Below are positions 37,102 through 46,637 of a stretch of DNA of 64,000 nucleotides, one piece after another. Position numbers and translations under genes: made by a program. Below the pieces are notes generated by a model, which did not search any database, was not told the origin of the DNA, and saw only the letters and a list, made by a program, of their open reading frames with translations. Numbering within the stretch: position 1 is the first letter of the stretch; each line of letters begins with the position of its first letter. The stretch is from Rhizobacter koreensis (lineage in GTDB: Bacteria > Pseudomonadota > Gammaproteobacteria > Burkholderiales > Burkholderiaceae_C), in NCBI RefSeq assembly GCF_013366375.1, contig NZ_JABWMJ010000007.1, positions 186,001 through 250,000 on the forward strand. The letters run 5' to 3'.

Positions 37102-38978
37102 TGGCGGCGTCCGTCAACAACACCGCCGCGGCGCCCTGGAGCGTCGCCCTCGTCGGCAATCCGAACTGCGGGAAGACGGCGCTCTTCAACCTGCTGACCG
37201 GCGCGCGTCAGAAGGTCGCCAACTACGCCGGCGTCACGGTCGAGCGCAAGGTCGGCACCACGCGTCTGGCGAGCGGGCGCAGCGTCTCGGTGATCGACCT
37301 TCCGGGCGCGTACAGCCTGTCGCCGGTCACGCCCGACGAGCAGGTGACGCTCGACGTGCTCGAGGGCAGGCGCGAGGGCGAGGCGGTTCCGGACGCCATC
37401 GTCGCGGTCGTCGACGCGACCAACCTGCGCATGAACCTGCGCCTGGTGCTCGAGCTGCGCGAGCTCGGCCGACCGATGCTGGTGGCGCTCAACATGGCCG
37501 ACGTCGCGCGCGCCGAAGGGCTCTCGATCGACGTCGACGCGCTCGCCGCCGAGCTCGGTTGCCCGGTCGTCGAGACGGTCGCGGTGCGCCACGACGGCCA
37601 CGTCGCCCTGCTCGCGTCGCTCGAGGGTCAGCTCGGCCGCGCCATCGCCGCCGCGCCGACATCGCCGCGCCCCGGGCGCCGCTCGGCCGCCGAGCTGCAG
37701 CAGGACGTGCGACGCATCCTCGGGCGCGTCGCCCCCGACGCGCCGGTGCGGGCGCGCTTCCAGCACCGCATCGACGGCGTCGTCATGCACCCGGTGTGGG
37801 GGCTCGTGCTGCTCGCGGCCGTGCTGTTCCTGATGTTCCAGGCCGTGTTCTCGTGGGCCAACCTGCCGATGGACGCCATCAAGGCGGTGATGGCGGGCGC
37901 CGGCGCGTGGACCGGCGAGCACATGGCCGAGGGGCCGCTCAAGAGCCTGGTCGTCGACGGCGTGATCGCCGGCGTCGGCAGCGTGATCGTGTTCCTGCCT
38001 CAGATCCTCATCCTCTTCTTCTTCATCCTGCTGCTCGAGGACTCGGGCTACCTGCCGCGCGCTGCGTTCCTGCTCGACGGGCTGATGGGCAAGGTGGGGC
38101 TCTCGGGGCGCGCGTTCATTCCCCTGCTGTCGAGCTTCGCCTGCGCGATCCCGGGAATCATGGCGACCCGCACGATCACGAGCTGGCGCGACCGCCTCGC
38201 GACCATCATGGTCGCGCCGCTGATGACCTGCTCGGCGCGCCTCCCGGTCTACGCGCTGCTGATCGGCGCGTTCGTCCCCGACCGCGCCGTCGGCCCGTTC
38301 AACCTGCGCGGCATCACCCTGTTCGTGCTCTACGTCGCCGGGGTCGTGTCGGCGATGGCGATCGCCTGGGTGCTCAAGCGCGTCTGGATGAAGAGCCGCT
38401 ACCAGCCGCTGATGCTCGAGCTGCCGCCCTACCGCGTGCCGAACCTCCGCAACCTGGGGCTCGGCCTCTGGGAGCGCGCGATGATCTTCATGCGCCGGGT
38501 CGGTGGAATCATCTTCGCGCTGATGGTGCTGCTGTGGTTCCTGTCGAGCTTCCCGGCGCCGCCCGAGGGCGCGACCGGGCCGGCGATCCAGTACAGCGTC
38601 GCCGGCATGATGGGACGCGCGCTCGAGCACGTGTTCGCGCCGCTCGGCTTCAACTGGCAGATCTCGATCGCGCTGGTGCCGGGCCTCGCGGCACGCGAGG
38701 TCGCGGTCGGCGCGCTCGGCACCGTCTACGCCATGTCGGGCGGCGACGAGGTCGCCGACGCGCTGACCCCGGTGATCGCCGCCGGCTGGCCGCTCGCCAC
38801 CGCGTTCGCGCTGCTCGCGTGGTACGTGTTCGCGCCGCAGTGCATCTCGACGCTCGCGGTGGTGCGCCGCGAAACCAATTCGTGGCGCTATCCGCTGCTG
38901 ATGGCGGGTTACCTGTTCGCGCTGGCGTACGTGGCGGCGTTCGCCACCTATCGCATCACGCTCTGGCTCGGAGGCTGA
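37101..38978 (+). CDS. feoB: Ferrous iron transporter FeoB
   Basis: This 625-residue protein has an N-terminal G domain with G1 GNPNCGKT (19-26), G3 DLPGAYS and G4 NMAD, followed by a helical spacer and the membrane part with two Gate motifs (PLLSSFACAIPGIMATRT and a later PGLAAREVAVGALGTVY). It imports Fe2+ driven by nucleotide hydrolysis. At 625 residues it is a short form compared with E. coli FeoB (773). It is coupled to feoA and to a small downstream gene. Confidence 0.96.
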   Translation: MAASVNNTAAAPWSVALVGNPNCGKTALFNLLTGARQKVANYAGVTVERKVGTTRLASGRSVSVIDLPGAYSLSPVTPDEQVTLDVLEGRREGEAVPDAIVAVVDATNLRMNLRLVLELRELGRPMLVALNMADVARAEGLSIDVDALAAELGCPVVETVAVRHDGHVALLASLEGQLGRAIAAAPTSPRPGRRSAAELQQDVRRILGRVAPDAPVRARFQHRIDGVVMHPVWGLVLLAAVLFLMFQAVFSWANLPMDAIKAVMAGAGAWTGEHMAEGPLKSLVVDGVIAGVGSVIVFLPQILILFFFILLLEDSGYLPRAAFLLDGLMGKVGLSGRAFIPLLSSFACAIPGIMATRTITSWRDRLATIMVAPLMTCSARLPVYALLIGAFVPDRAVGPFNLRGITLFVLYVAGVVSAMAIAWVLKRVWMKSRYQPLMLELPPYRVPNLRNLGLGLWERAMIFMRRVGGIIFALMVLLWFLSSFPAPPEGATGPAIQYSVAGMMGRALEHVFAPLGFNWQISIALVPGLAAREVAVGALGTVYAMSGGDEVADALTPVIAAGWPLATAFALLAWYVFAPQCISTLAVVRRETNSWRYPLLMAGYLFALAYVAAFATYRITLWLGG

Positions 38979-38979
38979 C

Positions 38980-39273
38980 ATGGCCCAGACGATCGTCGTC
39001 GCCCTGCTCGTGACCGCGTGCGCGGTCTACGCCATCTGGACGCTGCTGCCCGCGGCGGCACGGCGCGCCCTCGCGCGCCGCCTCGCGGACGTGCCGGCGC
39101 CGGGCGCCGTGCGCGGCTGGCTGCGCGCGCGCGCCGTCGCGACCAACGCCTGCGGCTGCGACGGCTGCGACAAGGCGCCGGGTGCGCCGAAGGCGGCTGG
39201 AGGCGATGCGGCCGGCGCTCGCGGCACCGTGACGGCGCAGCCGATCCGGATCCATCGACGCGTGACGCGCTGA
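38980..39273 (+). CDS. Small Cys-rich membrane protein of the feo operon (DUF6587-like)
   Basis: This 97-residue protein has one N-terminal membrane helix (about 4-24) and a cytoplasmic tail holding ACGCDGCDK, a CxCxxC cluster that could bind Fe2+ or an Fe-S cluster. It starts 1 bp after the feoB stop, so it belongs to the feo operon and occupies the place of FeoC, which it does not resemble beyond the Cys residues. Similar small proteins (DUF6587) follow feoB in betaproteobacteria, as far as I recall. Confidence 0.78.
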   Translation: MAQTIVVALLVTACAVYAIWTLLPAAARRALARRLADVPAPGAVRGWLRARAVATNACGCDGCDKAPGAPKAAGGDAAGARGTVTAQPIRIHRRVTR

Positions 39274-39303
39274 GGCTGCGGGCGCTCCGCTCGCCCCGCG
39301 CCG

Positions 39304-40317
39304 CTACGCCTTCGGCGCGATCCCCATCGCCTTGTCGCCGAGGCCCAGCGGCAGCGGAAAGTGAACCGACTCGATCGCGCCCGGCAGGCTGCGGATCGAA
39401 ACGGCGCCGAGCGCGCGCAGGCGCTCGATGACCTGCTGCACCAGGATGTCGGGGGCCGACGCGCCGGCGGTGAGGCCGACGCGACGCTTGCCGTCGAACC
39501 AGGCCGGATCGAGATCGTCCGGGCTGTCGACCATGTAGGCGTCGGTGCCGAGGCGCTCGGCGAGCTCGCGCAGGCGGTTGCTGTTCGAGCTGGTCGGGCT
39601 GCCGACGACGATGACGACGTCGACCGACGGCGCGAGCAGCTTGACCGCGTCCTGGCGGTTCTGCGTGGCGTAGCAGATGTCCTGCTGCTTGGGCTCGCGG
39701 ATGCCCGGAAAGCGGCGCTTGACGGCAGCGACGATCTCGGCGGCGTCGTCGACCGACAGCGTGGTCTGCGTCACCACCGCGAGCGGCCGGTCGGCCGGCA
39801 CCGTCAGGCGCTCGACGTCCTCGACGTCCTCGACGAGGTGGATGCCTTCGCTCAGCTGCCCCATCGTGCCCTCGACCTCGGGGTGCCCCTTGTGGCCGAT
39901 CATGATGAAGTCGTAACCCTCGCGGTGCAGCTTGGCGACTTCGACGTGGACCTTGGTCACGAGCGGACAGGTCGCGTCGAACACGCTGAAGCCGCGCGCC
40001 GCCGCCTCCTGGCGGATCGCCTGCGAGACGCCGTGCGCGCTGAAGACGAGCGTCGCACCGGCGGGAACGGCGTCGAGCTCCTCGATGAAGATCGCGCCCT
40101 TGGCCTTGAGGTCCTCGACCACGTAGGTGTTGTGGACGATCTCGTGGCGCACGTAGATCGGGGCTCCGAACTTCTTGAGCGCGCGCTCGACGATCTCGAT
40201 CGCGCGGTCGACCCCGGCGCAGAAGCCGCGCGGCTCGGCGAGCACGACCTCCTCGACCCCGCTCACGGGAGCGGCAGCGAGAGCGCCGATGGATGGTTCG
40301 ATGGTGGTCAGGGTCAC
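39304..40317 (-). CDS. ispH: 4-hydroxy-3-methylbut-2-enyl diphosphate reductase
   Basis: This 337-residue Fe-S enzyme has the three cluster Cys in [24 protein letters not shown] and [11 protein letters not shown], plus [12 protein letters not shown] and [12 protein letters not shown]. It makes IPP and DMAPP in the last step of the MEP pathway. The start is GTG at 40317, overlapping the FKBP gene stop (GTGA); fkpB-ispH pairing is the common proteobacterial arrangement. Confidence 0.97.
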   Translation of the reverse strand: MTLTTIEPSIGALAAAPVSGVEEVVLAEPRGFCAGVDRAIEIVERALKKFGAPIYVRHEIVHNTYVVEDLKAKGAIFIEELDAVPAGATLVFSAHGVSQAIRQEAAARGFSVFDATCPLVTKVHVEVAKLHREGYDFIMIGHKGHPEVEGTMGQLSEGIHLVEDVEDVERLTVPADRPLAVVTQTTLSVDDAAEIVAAVKRRFPGIREPKQQDICYATQNRQDAVKLLAPSVDVVIVVGSPTSSNSNRLRELAERLGTDAYMVDSPDDLDPAWFDGKRRVGLTAGASAPDILVQQVIERLRALGAVSIRSLPGAIESVHFPLPLGLGDKAMGIAPKA

Positions 40318-40748
40318 AGCACGCCGATCAGCTGCACGTCGAAGCGGACCGGCCGCCCCGCGAGCGGGTGGTTGAAGTCGAAGGTCAGCGTCTCGTCGTC
40401 CACCTCGCGGATGACGCCGGCGTAACCGCCGCCGCCGTCGGGTGTGGGGAAGCGCACCACGTCGCCGACCTGGTAGCCGCCCGCCCCGTCGCCGAGGCGC
40501 TCGACCATGGCGCGGCCGACCCGCTGCACGAGGTCGGGGCTGCGCTCGCCGAACGCCTCGCCGGGCGCGAGCTCGAAGGTCGCCGATTCGCCTTCCGCCA
40601 TGCCGACGAGGCGCGCCTCGATGGCCGGCGCGAGGTCGCCGGTGCCGAGCGAAAGCGTCGCTGGCTGGCCGGCGAAGGTGTCGACCACCGCCTCGCCGTC
40701 GGGCCCGCTGAGGCGGTAATGAAGGGTGAGGAAGGACCCCGGCGTCAC
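40314..40748 (-). CDS. fkpB: FKBP-type peptidyl-prolyl isomerase (SlpA/FkpB)
   Basis: This 144-residue protein has the SlpA-type FKBP domain with an inserted IF (chaperone) domain: [29 protein letters not shown] and [14 protein letters not shown]. The start is taken as GTG at 40748, because further extension would run into the divergent radC start region. It is coupled to ispH. Confidence 0.9.
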   Translation of the reverse strand: MTPGSFLTLHYRLSGPDGEAVVDTFAGQPATLSLGTGDLAPAIEARLVGMAEGESATFELAPGEAFGERSPDLVQRVGRAMVERLGDGAGGYQVGDVVRFPTPDGGGGYAGVIREVDDETLTFDFNHPLAGRPVRFDVQLIGVL

Positions 40749-40836
40749 ACGATTCAAGGGGGGTTCGGCCGCAGGGCCGCTTGGTAGACTGGCCAGCGAT
40801 TTTACGAGGCACCCCGCGCGCCGCCCGAAAGCTTCG

Positions 40837-41511
40837 ATGGTGCTGAAGGACATTCCCGCCGACGCGCGCCCCCGCGAGAAGCTGCTGGCCCAGGGCGCCG
40901 CTGCGCTCGCCGACGTCGAGCTGATCGCGCTGCTGCTGCGAACCGGCGCCGCCGGCGTCTCGGTGCTGCAGCTCGCCGAGACGCTGCTCGCGAGCTGCGG
41001 CGGGCTCGCCGGCCTGCTGCACGCGGGTCCCGCGCAGCTCGCGCGCGTGAAGGGGCTGGGACCGGCCAAGCGCGCCGAGCTCGCCGCCGTCGTCGAGCTC
41101 GCGCGCCGCTCGCTGGCCGAGCAGATGAGCGCGGCGCCGGTTTTCGACTCGCCGGCGCGCGTCAAGGACTACCTGCGGCTGCAGCTCGGCGAGCGCGACC
41201 ACGAGGTGTTCGCCGTGATGTTTCTCGACGCGCAAAGCCGGCTGGTCAAGCTCGAGGAGATGTTCCGCGGCACCCTCACGCAAACCAGCGTCTACCCGCG
41301 CGAGATCGTCAAGCGCGCGCTCGACCTGCAGGCGGCGGCGGTGATCCTCGCGCACAACCATCCCTCGGGCGCCGCGGAACCCTCGCGCGCCGACGAGTAC
41401 CTCACCCAGACCCTGAAGAACGCCCTGCAGCTCATCGACGTCCGCGTGCTCGATCACCTGGTGGTCGGGCGCGGCGCGTCGGTGTCGTTCGCCGAGCGGG
41501 GGCTTTTGTGA
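40837..41511 (+). CDS. radC: RadC family JAB-domain protein
   Basis: This 224-residue protein has an N-terminal helix-hairpin-helix region ([12 protein letters not shown]) and a C-terminal JAMM metalloprotease-like domain with [14 protein letters not shown]. Despite the name, a DNA-repair role is not supported in E. coli; the biochemical function is unresolved. The start is [12 protein letters not shown] at 40837. A TAGACT -10-like element is at 40785-40790. It overlaps the next gene (GTGA). Confidence 0.93.
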   Translation: MVLKDIPADARPREKLLAQGAAALADVELIALLLRTGAAGVSVLQLAETLLASCGGLAGLLHAGPAQLARVKGLGPAKRAELAAVVELARRSLAEQMSAAPVFDSPARVKDYLRLQLGERDHEVFAVMFLDAQSRLVKLEEMFRGTLTQTSVYPREIVKRALDLQAAAVILAHNHPSGAAEPSRADEYLTQTLKNALQLIDVRVLDHLVVGRGASVSFAERGLL

Positions 41512-42191
41512 AGCGCGCACCGGCTGCGAAAACGCGTCGCCTCGACGACCTCGGCGGGCTGAAGGCCGCGCTGCGCAGCGCGCGCGAGGAGGCCGCGGCG
41601 CAGGCGGCTGCCGAACGGGCGCGCGAGGCCGAGTCCAGGCGCGAACGCGAGCTCTTCACGCGCACGGTCGGCACGGTGGTGCCGCTGCGCAAGGTGGCGC
41701 CCACGGTGGTGCCGCGGCCGCGCCCGCCGGCCGTCGCGCAGCAGCGCAGGCGCGACGAGGAAGCCGTGCTCGCCGAGTCGATCTCCGACGAGTTCGACGT
41801 CGAGACGCTGCTCGACACCGACGACGCGCTGTCGTTCCGGCGCCCCGGCATCGGCGTCGAGGTGCTGCGCAAGCTGCGCCGCGGCGTCTGGGCGCTGCAG
41901 GGCGAGATCGATCTGCACGGCAAGCGGCGCGACGAGGCACGCGAGGCGCTCGCCGCGTTCCTGCGCGACGCGGCCGGCAACGGCGTGCGCTGCGTGCGCA
42001 TCGTGCACGGCAAGGGTCACGGCTCGCCCGGGCGCGAGCCGGTGCTCAAGGCCAAGGTCAAGACCTGGCTGGTGCAGCGCAAGGAGGTGCTGGCGTTCGT
42101 GCACGCGCGCGCCGCCGACGGCGGCCACGGCGCCCTCATCGTGCTGCTGCAGCCGTCGCGAGCCGGCGGCGCGGCGGCCGGCAAGGACTGA
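41508..42191 (+). CDS. Smr/MutS2-domain protein
   Basis: This 227-residue protein has an N-terminal charged, low-complexity half and a C-terminal Smr domain (about 125-215) with [39 protein letters not shown] and GALIVLL. Smr domains nick DNA or cleave RNA. The start is GTG overlapping the radC stop. It resembles E. coli SmrA/SmrB-type stand-alone proteins; SmrB has a role at collided ribosomes, but I cannot assign this one. Confidence 0.88.
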   Translation: MKRAPAAKTRRLDDLGGLKAALRSAREEAAAQAAAERAREAESRRERELFTRTVGTVVPLRKVAPTVVPRPRPPAVAQQRRRDEEAVLAESISDEFDVETLLDTDDALSFRRPGIGVEVLRKLRRGVWALQGEIDLHGKRRDEAREALAAFLRDAAGNGVRCVRIVHGKGHGSPGREPVLKAKVKTWLVQRKEVLAFVHARAADGGHGALIVLLQPSRAGGAAAGKD

Positions 42192-42206
42192 CGGCCGCCC
42201 TCGCCG

Positions 42207-42974
42207 TCAGCCGAGCAGCCGACCGGCCGCCTGTCCGACCGCGAACGCCGCCGGCGAACCCGGCGTGAGCTCGAGCAACAGGCTGCGCTTGAGCACGGCC
42301 TCGCGCACCAGCGGGTCGATCGGGATCTCGCCGAGCAGGTCGAGCGCCAGGGGCTCGCCGTTCAGAGGCTTGTGCGGCACGACGAAGCGGTCGACCACCA
42401 GCTGCAGCTGGTTGCGCACGGTGCGCCCCTCCCCGGGCGCGCTGACCTGGTTGACGAGCACGCGGACCCAGCGGCGCTTCTGCTGCACCGCCAGCACCTT
42501 GATCGTCGCGTAGGCGTCGGTCATGGACGTCGGCTCGGGGGTCGCGACGACGAGCACTTCGTCGGCGAGCGAGACCGCGTAGAGCACCACGTCGGAGATG
42601 CCGGCGCCGGTGTCGAGCAGAATGCGGTCGTAGCGCGGCGCGAGCGTCTCGATGACCTGCACGAGCTGCTCGCGCACCTCGGGCGTGAGCCGCGAGTACT
42701 CGATCAGCCCCGAGCCGGCGAGCAGCACCGAGAAGCCACCGGGCGCGGGCAGGATCGCGTCCTCGACCGGGACGCCCTTGGTGAACACGTCGTGCAGGGT
42801 GACCTTGGGCACCAGGTTCAGCACCACGTCGAGGTTCGCGAGGCCGAGGTCGGCGTCGAGCACCAGCACGCGCTCGCCGCGCCGCGCCAGCGCGGCAGCC
42901 AGGTTGGCGGCGACGAAGGTCTTGCCGACGCCACCCTTGCCGCTGGTGATGGCGAGGATCCTGGCGCGGCTCAT
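42207..42974 (-). CDS. MinD/FlhG-like P-loop ATPase
   Basis: This 255-residue protein has the deviant Walker A ITSGKGGVGKTFVAANLA, DADLGLANLDVVLNL and LLDTGAGISDVV, typical of FlhG/YlxH (MinD-like) ATPases that set flagellar or pole number. No flagellar gene is in the window. It overlaps the upstream diguanylate cyclase by 4 bp (ATGA), so the pair is co-translated. I see no membrane-targeting amphipathic helix at the C-terminus. Confidence 0.85.
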   Translation of the reverse strand: MSRARILAITSGKGGVGKTFVAANLAAALARRGERVLVLDADLGLANLDVVLNLVPKVTLHDVFTKGVPVEDAILPAPGGFSVLLAGSGLIEYSRLTPEVREQLVQVIETLAPRYDRILLDTGAGISDVVLYAVSLADEVLVVATPEPTSMTDAYATIKVLAVQQKRRWVRVLVNQVSAPGEGRTVRNQLQLVVDRFVVPHKPLNGEPLALDLLGEIPIDPLVREAVLKRSLLLELTPGSPAAFAVGQAAGRLLG

Positions 42975-43789
42975 TCGAACTCCGCGAACTGCGAGGTGCC
43001 GAACAGCAGGCCCTTTTCCTCGGGGCTCACGATCGACACCGTCGGCTGCTCGAGGCACGAGCGATTACGGCCTTCCGACTTCGCCCGGTAGAGCTGCTGG
43101 TCGGCGCGCTCGACCCAGAGTTCGGCCGACGAGCGCACCCACTGCGGCGCGAACGCCCCGCCGACGCTCACCGACACCGAAACGCGCTGGCCGGGCCCGA
43201 TCGCCACCGGCGACAGCAGCACGCTTTCGCGGATGCGTTCGGCCACGATGCGGCCGAACGCCGGCGCGCAGTTCGGCAGGATCATCGCGAATTCCTCGCC
43301 GCCGTAGCGCGCGACGGTGTCCATCGGACGGATGCAGTCGGCGAGCACGCGCGCCACCGACTTGAGCACCAAGTCACCGCTGGAATGACCGAAGGTGTCA
43401 TTGACTTTCTTGAAGTGATCGATGTCGATCAGCAGCACGAGCGCCGGTTCGCCGGCGCGCGCGACGCGGTCGACCTCGCTCGCGAGCGCCATCTCGAAGT
43501 GGCGCCGGTTGGCCAGCCCCGTGAGCGGATCGCGGCTCGAGAGCTGGCACAAGCCGTTGATCACGTCCTGCAGCCACGCCGTGCTGCCCGCCGTCGCGGT
43601 CGGCGACAGCGCGTAACCGGATTGCTGAAGCAGTTGCAAAGCCCCGTCCAGCCGCAAGGCGGTGACGTCGCTCGGTTGGAATTCTTTGAGGAATTGCACG
43701 AAGGTCGGCGCGGGGCGAATCAGTCTAGCGACAGAGGTCGTGAATGCTGGCGTGAAAAGCGGACGCAATCCAGGGTTGTTGAAGGCCAC
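42971..43789 (-). CDS. Diguanylate cyclase (GGDEF)
   Basis: This 272-residue soluble protein has an N-terminal helical region (about 1-80) without a recognised sensor fold and a GGDEF domain (about 85-250) with DPLTGLANRRHFE, IDIDHFKKVND and active-site RYGGEEF; the RPMD inhibitory site lies five residues upstream. It makes c-di-GMP. The start is GTG at 43789 with a poor ribosome-binding site. It is encoded in a pair with the MinD-like ATPase. Confidence 0.9.
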   Translation of the reverse strand: MAFNNPGLRPLFTPAFTTSVARLIRPAPTFVQFLKEFQPSDVTALRLDGALQLLQQSGYALSPTATAGSTAWLQDVINGLCQLSSRDPLTGLANRRHFEMALASEVDRVARAGEPALVLLIDIDHFKKVNDTFGHSSGDLVLKSVARVLADCIRPMDTVARYGGEEFAMILPNCAPAFGRIVAERIRESVLLSPVAIGPGQRVSVSVSVGGAFAPQWVRSSAELWVERADQQLYRAKSEGRNRSCLEQPTVSIVSPEEKGLLFGTSQFAEFE

Positions 43790-43906
43790 GCGGTGGGGCG
43801 TTGTTGCGGCGCGTCGCGGGCGCGAACGCCTGCACGTTCGACGTGCCGTCGCGGCCGTCGCGCAGCGGGCCGACGGCGGCGACGGCGCGGCCGGACGCCC
43901 GCCGAC

Positions 43907-45163
43907 TCACGCCGGCAGGAACAGCGACTGCAGGTCGCTCAGGAAGTCGAGGCCGCGCGCGGTCGGCCGCACGCGCACGAAGTCGCGCTCGATCAGCCCC
44001 TTGCGCTCGGCCTCTTCGAGCGGCCCGGCGATGCTGCCGAGCGGCAGCCCCGTGCGCTCGCCGAAGCGCGCCAGCTCGAAGCCGTCCACCAGGCGCAGCG
44101 CGTTCAGCATGAACTCGAACGCGAGCTCGCTGCGCCGCACCTCGCTCTCCTGCGAGAGCGCCGCGCCGGCGAGCGCGCCCTCCATGTAGCGGACCGGATC
44201 GCGCCAGCGCACCTGGCGGATCACGCGGTGCGCGAAGCTCAGCTTGCTGTGCGCGCCGGCGCCGATGCCGAGGTAGTCGCCGAACTCCCAGTAGTTGACG
44301 TTGTGCACGCAGCGGTGCCCCGGCCGCGCGTACGCCGACACCTCGTAGCGCTCGAGTCCTGCGTCGGCGGCGCGCGCGGTGATCGCGTCGAGCATGTCGA
44401 ACGCGAGATCGTCGTCCGGCAACGGCGCCGCCGGCGCGCGCGTCGCGAACAGCGTGTTCGGCTCGATCGTCAGGTGGTAGATCGACAGGTGCGGCGGCAC
44501 GAAGCCGATCGCGCGCGCGACGTCGGCCTCGAGCTCGGCCATCGTCTGCCCGGGCAGCGCGTACATCAGGTCGAGGTTGAAGGTCTCGAACGCAGCACGC
44601 GCCTCGGCGACCGCCGCCGCCGCCTGCTCGGCGTCGTGAACGCGGCCGAGCGCGTGCAGCTTGGCGTCGTCGAAGCTCTGCACGCCGATCGAGAGCCGCG
44701 TGACGCCGGCCTGGCGATAGCCCCGGAAGCGATCGCGCTCGAAGGTGCCGGGGTTGGCCTCGAGCGTGATCTCGCAGCCCGGCTCGAGTGCGACTCGCGC
44801 GCGGATGTCGGCGATCAGCCGGCCGATGGCCGTCGGCGAGAACAGGCTCGGCGTGCCGCCGCCGATGAACACGCTCACCACCCGACGGCCCCAGATGAAC
44901 GGCAGCGCCGCCTCGAGGTCGGCGCAGAGGGCGTCGAGGTAGCGCTGCTCCGGCAGCTCGTCGGGGCCGGCGACGCCGACGGGCAGCGCATGCGAGTTGA
45001 AGTCGCAGTACGGGCACTTCCTCAGGCACCACGGGATGTGCACGTAGAGCGAGAGCGGCGGCAGCGCGCCGAGCGCGATCGTGCCCTCGCGCATGTAGCG
45101 CGCGAGCCGCTCGGCAGGGCTGCCATCGGGGGCAGCCGGCGTCTGCTCGGCGATCGGGATCAC
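43907..45163 (-). CDS. hemW: HemW (radical-SAM haem chaperone)
   Basis: This 418-residue radical-SAM protein has the cluster motif HIPWCLRKCPYCDFNSH and GGGTPSLFS. It lacks features that would make it a true HemN coproporphyrinogen oxidase; HemW proteins bind haem and deliver it to respiratory enzymes. The start is GTG at 45163, 16 bp after rdgB, which fits the common rph-rdgB-hemW order. Confidence 0.93.
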   Translation of the reverse strand: MIPIAEQTPAAPDGSPAERLARYMREGTIALGALPPLSLYVHIPWCLRKCPYCDFNSHALPVGVAGPDELPEQRYLDALCADLEAALPFIWGRRVVSVFIGGGTPSLFSPTAIGRLIADIRARVALEPGCEITLEANPGTFERDRFRGYRQAGVTRLSIGVQSFDDAKLHALGRVHDAEQAAAAVAEARAAFETFNLDLMYALPGQTMAELEADVARAIGFVPPHLSIYHLTIEPNTLFATRAPAAPLPDDDLAFDMLDAITARAADAGLERYEVSAYARPGHRCVHNVNYWEFGDYLGIGAGAHSKLSFAHRVIRQVRWRDPVRYMEGALAGAALSQESEVRRSELAFEFMLNALRLVDGFELARFGERTGLPLGSIAGPLEEAERKGLIERDFVRVRPTARGLDFLSDLQSLFLPA

Positions 45164-45179
45164 GGCGCGCCCCGGCGCG

Positions 45180-45854
45180 TCACGCGGTCGGCGGCCCGAT
45201 GCGCCACGCCTCGGCGATCAGCTCGCGCATCGCGGCGGCGGCGCGCGCGCGGTGGCTGTGCCGGTTCTTCGTGCCGGCGTCCAGCTCGGCGACGCTCGTG
45301 CCGAGCGCGTCGACGAACACCAGCGGGTCGTAGCCGAAGCCGCCGCTGCCGCGCGGCGCGTCGAGGATGCGCGCGTCCCAGCGTCCGATCGCGACCAGCG
45401 GTTCGGGGTCGTCGGCGTGGCGCACCGCGACCAGCGTGCTGACGAAGCGGGCGCGGCGATCGGCCGTGCCGGACAGGCGTTCGAGCAGCAGGCGGTTGTT
45501 GGCCGCGTCCTGCAGCCGGCGCCGCGCCTCGCGCTCGGCACCTGCGGGCGCCTCGACGCTGCCAGCGTAGACGGCCGACTGCACGCCCGGTTCGCCGCCG
45601 AGCGCGTCGACGCAGAGGCCCGAGTCGTCGGCGAGCGCCGGCAGCCCCGCTGCGCGCGCGGCATGCCGTGCCTTCGCGAGCGCGTTCTCGATGAAGGTGA
45701 GGTGCGGCTCTTCGGCCTCGGCGATGCCGAGCGTGCCCTGCGCGACGAGCTCGACGCCGGCCGGCGCGAGCAGCTGCTGCAGCTCGGCGAGCTTCTTGGC
45801 GTTGTTGGACGCGACCACGACCCGGCGCGGCGTGCTGGCGGGCGTTGTCCCCAT
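45180..45854 (-). CDS. rdgB: XTP/dITP pyrophosphatase RdgB
   Basis: This 224-residue HAM1-family enzyme has ASNNAKKLAELQQLL, LADDSGLCVDALGG, GGFGYDPLVF and NRHSHRARA. It removes non-canonical purine nucleotides (XTP, dITP) from the pool. The start is at 45854, 2 bp from the rph stop, so they are coupled. Confidence 0.96.
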   Translation of the reverse strand: MGTTPASTPRRVVVASNNAKKLAELQQLLAPAGVELVAQGTLGIAEAEEPHLTFIENALAKARHAARAAGLPALADDSGLCVDALGGEPGVQSAVYAGSVEAPAGAEREARRRLQDAANNRLLLERLSGTADRRARFVSTLVAVRHADDPEPLVAIGRWDARILDAPRGSGGFGYDPLVFVDALGTSVAELDAGTKNRHSHRARAAAAMRELIAEAWRIGPPTA

Positions 45855-45856
45855 CG

Positions 45857-46588
45857 TCAGCGCGCGAGCCCGAGCGCCTCGCGCTGGCGCATCACGAGCT
45901 CGGCGATGCCATCGCGCGCGAGGTCGAGCAGCGCGTCCATCTCGGCGCGCGAGAAGGGCGCGCCCTCGGCCGTGCCCTGCAGCTCGACGAAGCCGCCGGA
46001 GCCGGTCATGACGACGTTCATGTCGGTGCCGCACGCCGAGTCCTCGACGTACTCGAGGTCGAGCAGCGGCGTGCCGTCGACGATGCCGACCGAGACGGCA
46101 GCGACCGCGTCGCGGATCGGCGAGCGCTGCAGCTTGCCTTGCGAGTGCAGCCAGCTCACCGCGTCGTAAGCGGCGACGAAGGCGCCGGTGATCGCCGCCG
46201 TCCGGGTGCCGCCGTCGGCCTGCAGCACGTCGCAGTCGAGCGCGATCGTGCGTTCGCCCAGCGCGCCGAGGTCGAACACGGCGCGCAGCGAGCGCCCGAT
46301 CAGGCGCTGGATCTCCTGGGTGCGGCCGCTCTGCTTGCCGCGCGCGGCCTCGCGGTCGCCGCGCGTGTGGGTGGCGCGCGGCAGCATGCCGTACTCGGCG
46401 GTGAGCCAGCCCTCGCCGCTGCCGCGCTTGTGCGGCGGCACGCGCTCCTCGACCGAGGCGGTGCACAGCACCTGGGTGTCGCCATAGGCGATCAGCACCG
46501 AGCCTTCGGCGTGGCGCGTGAAGCCGCGGGTGATGGTGACGGGGCGCAGCGCGTCGTGTGCGCGGCCCTGGGTTCTCTGGAAGGTCAT
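45857..46588 (-). CDS. rph: Ribonuclease PH
   Basis: This 243-residue phosphorolytic exoribonuclease has the family start [59 protein letters not shown] and [15 protein letters not shown]. It trims tRNA 3' ends. Length is normal and all key motifs are intact. Confidence 0.97.
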   Translation of the reverse strand: MTFQRTQGRAHDALRPVTITRGFTRHAEGSVLIAYGDTQVLCTASVEERVPPHKRGSGEGWLTAEYGMLPRATHTRGDREAARGKQSGRTQEIQRLIGRSLRAVFDLGALGERTIALDCDVLQADGGTRTAAITGAFVAAYDAVSWLHSQGKLQRSPIRDAVAAVSVGIVDGTPLLDLEYVEDSACGTDMNVVMTGSGGFVELQGTAEGAPFSRAEMDALLDLARDGIAELVMRQREALGLAR

Positions 46589-46637
46589 TGCCGGATTGTC
46601 GGCGAGCGGCGCGGCCGCGTCGCCGGCAGGGCGGCGG

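Noticed and set aside
36819-38981. Long minus-strand frame opposite feoB
   Set aside because: The composition is typical of antisense reading in high-GC DNA; feoA and feoB are unmistakable on the plus strand.
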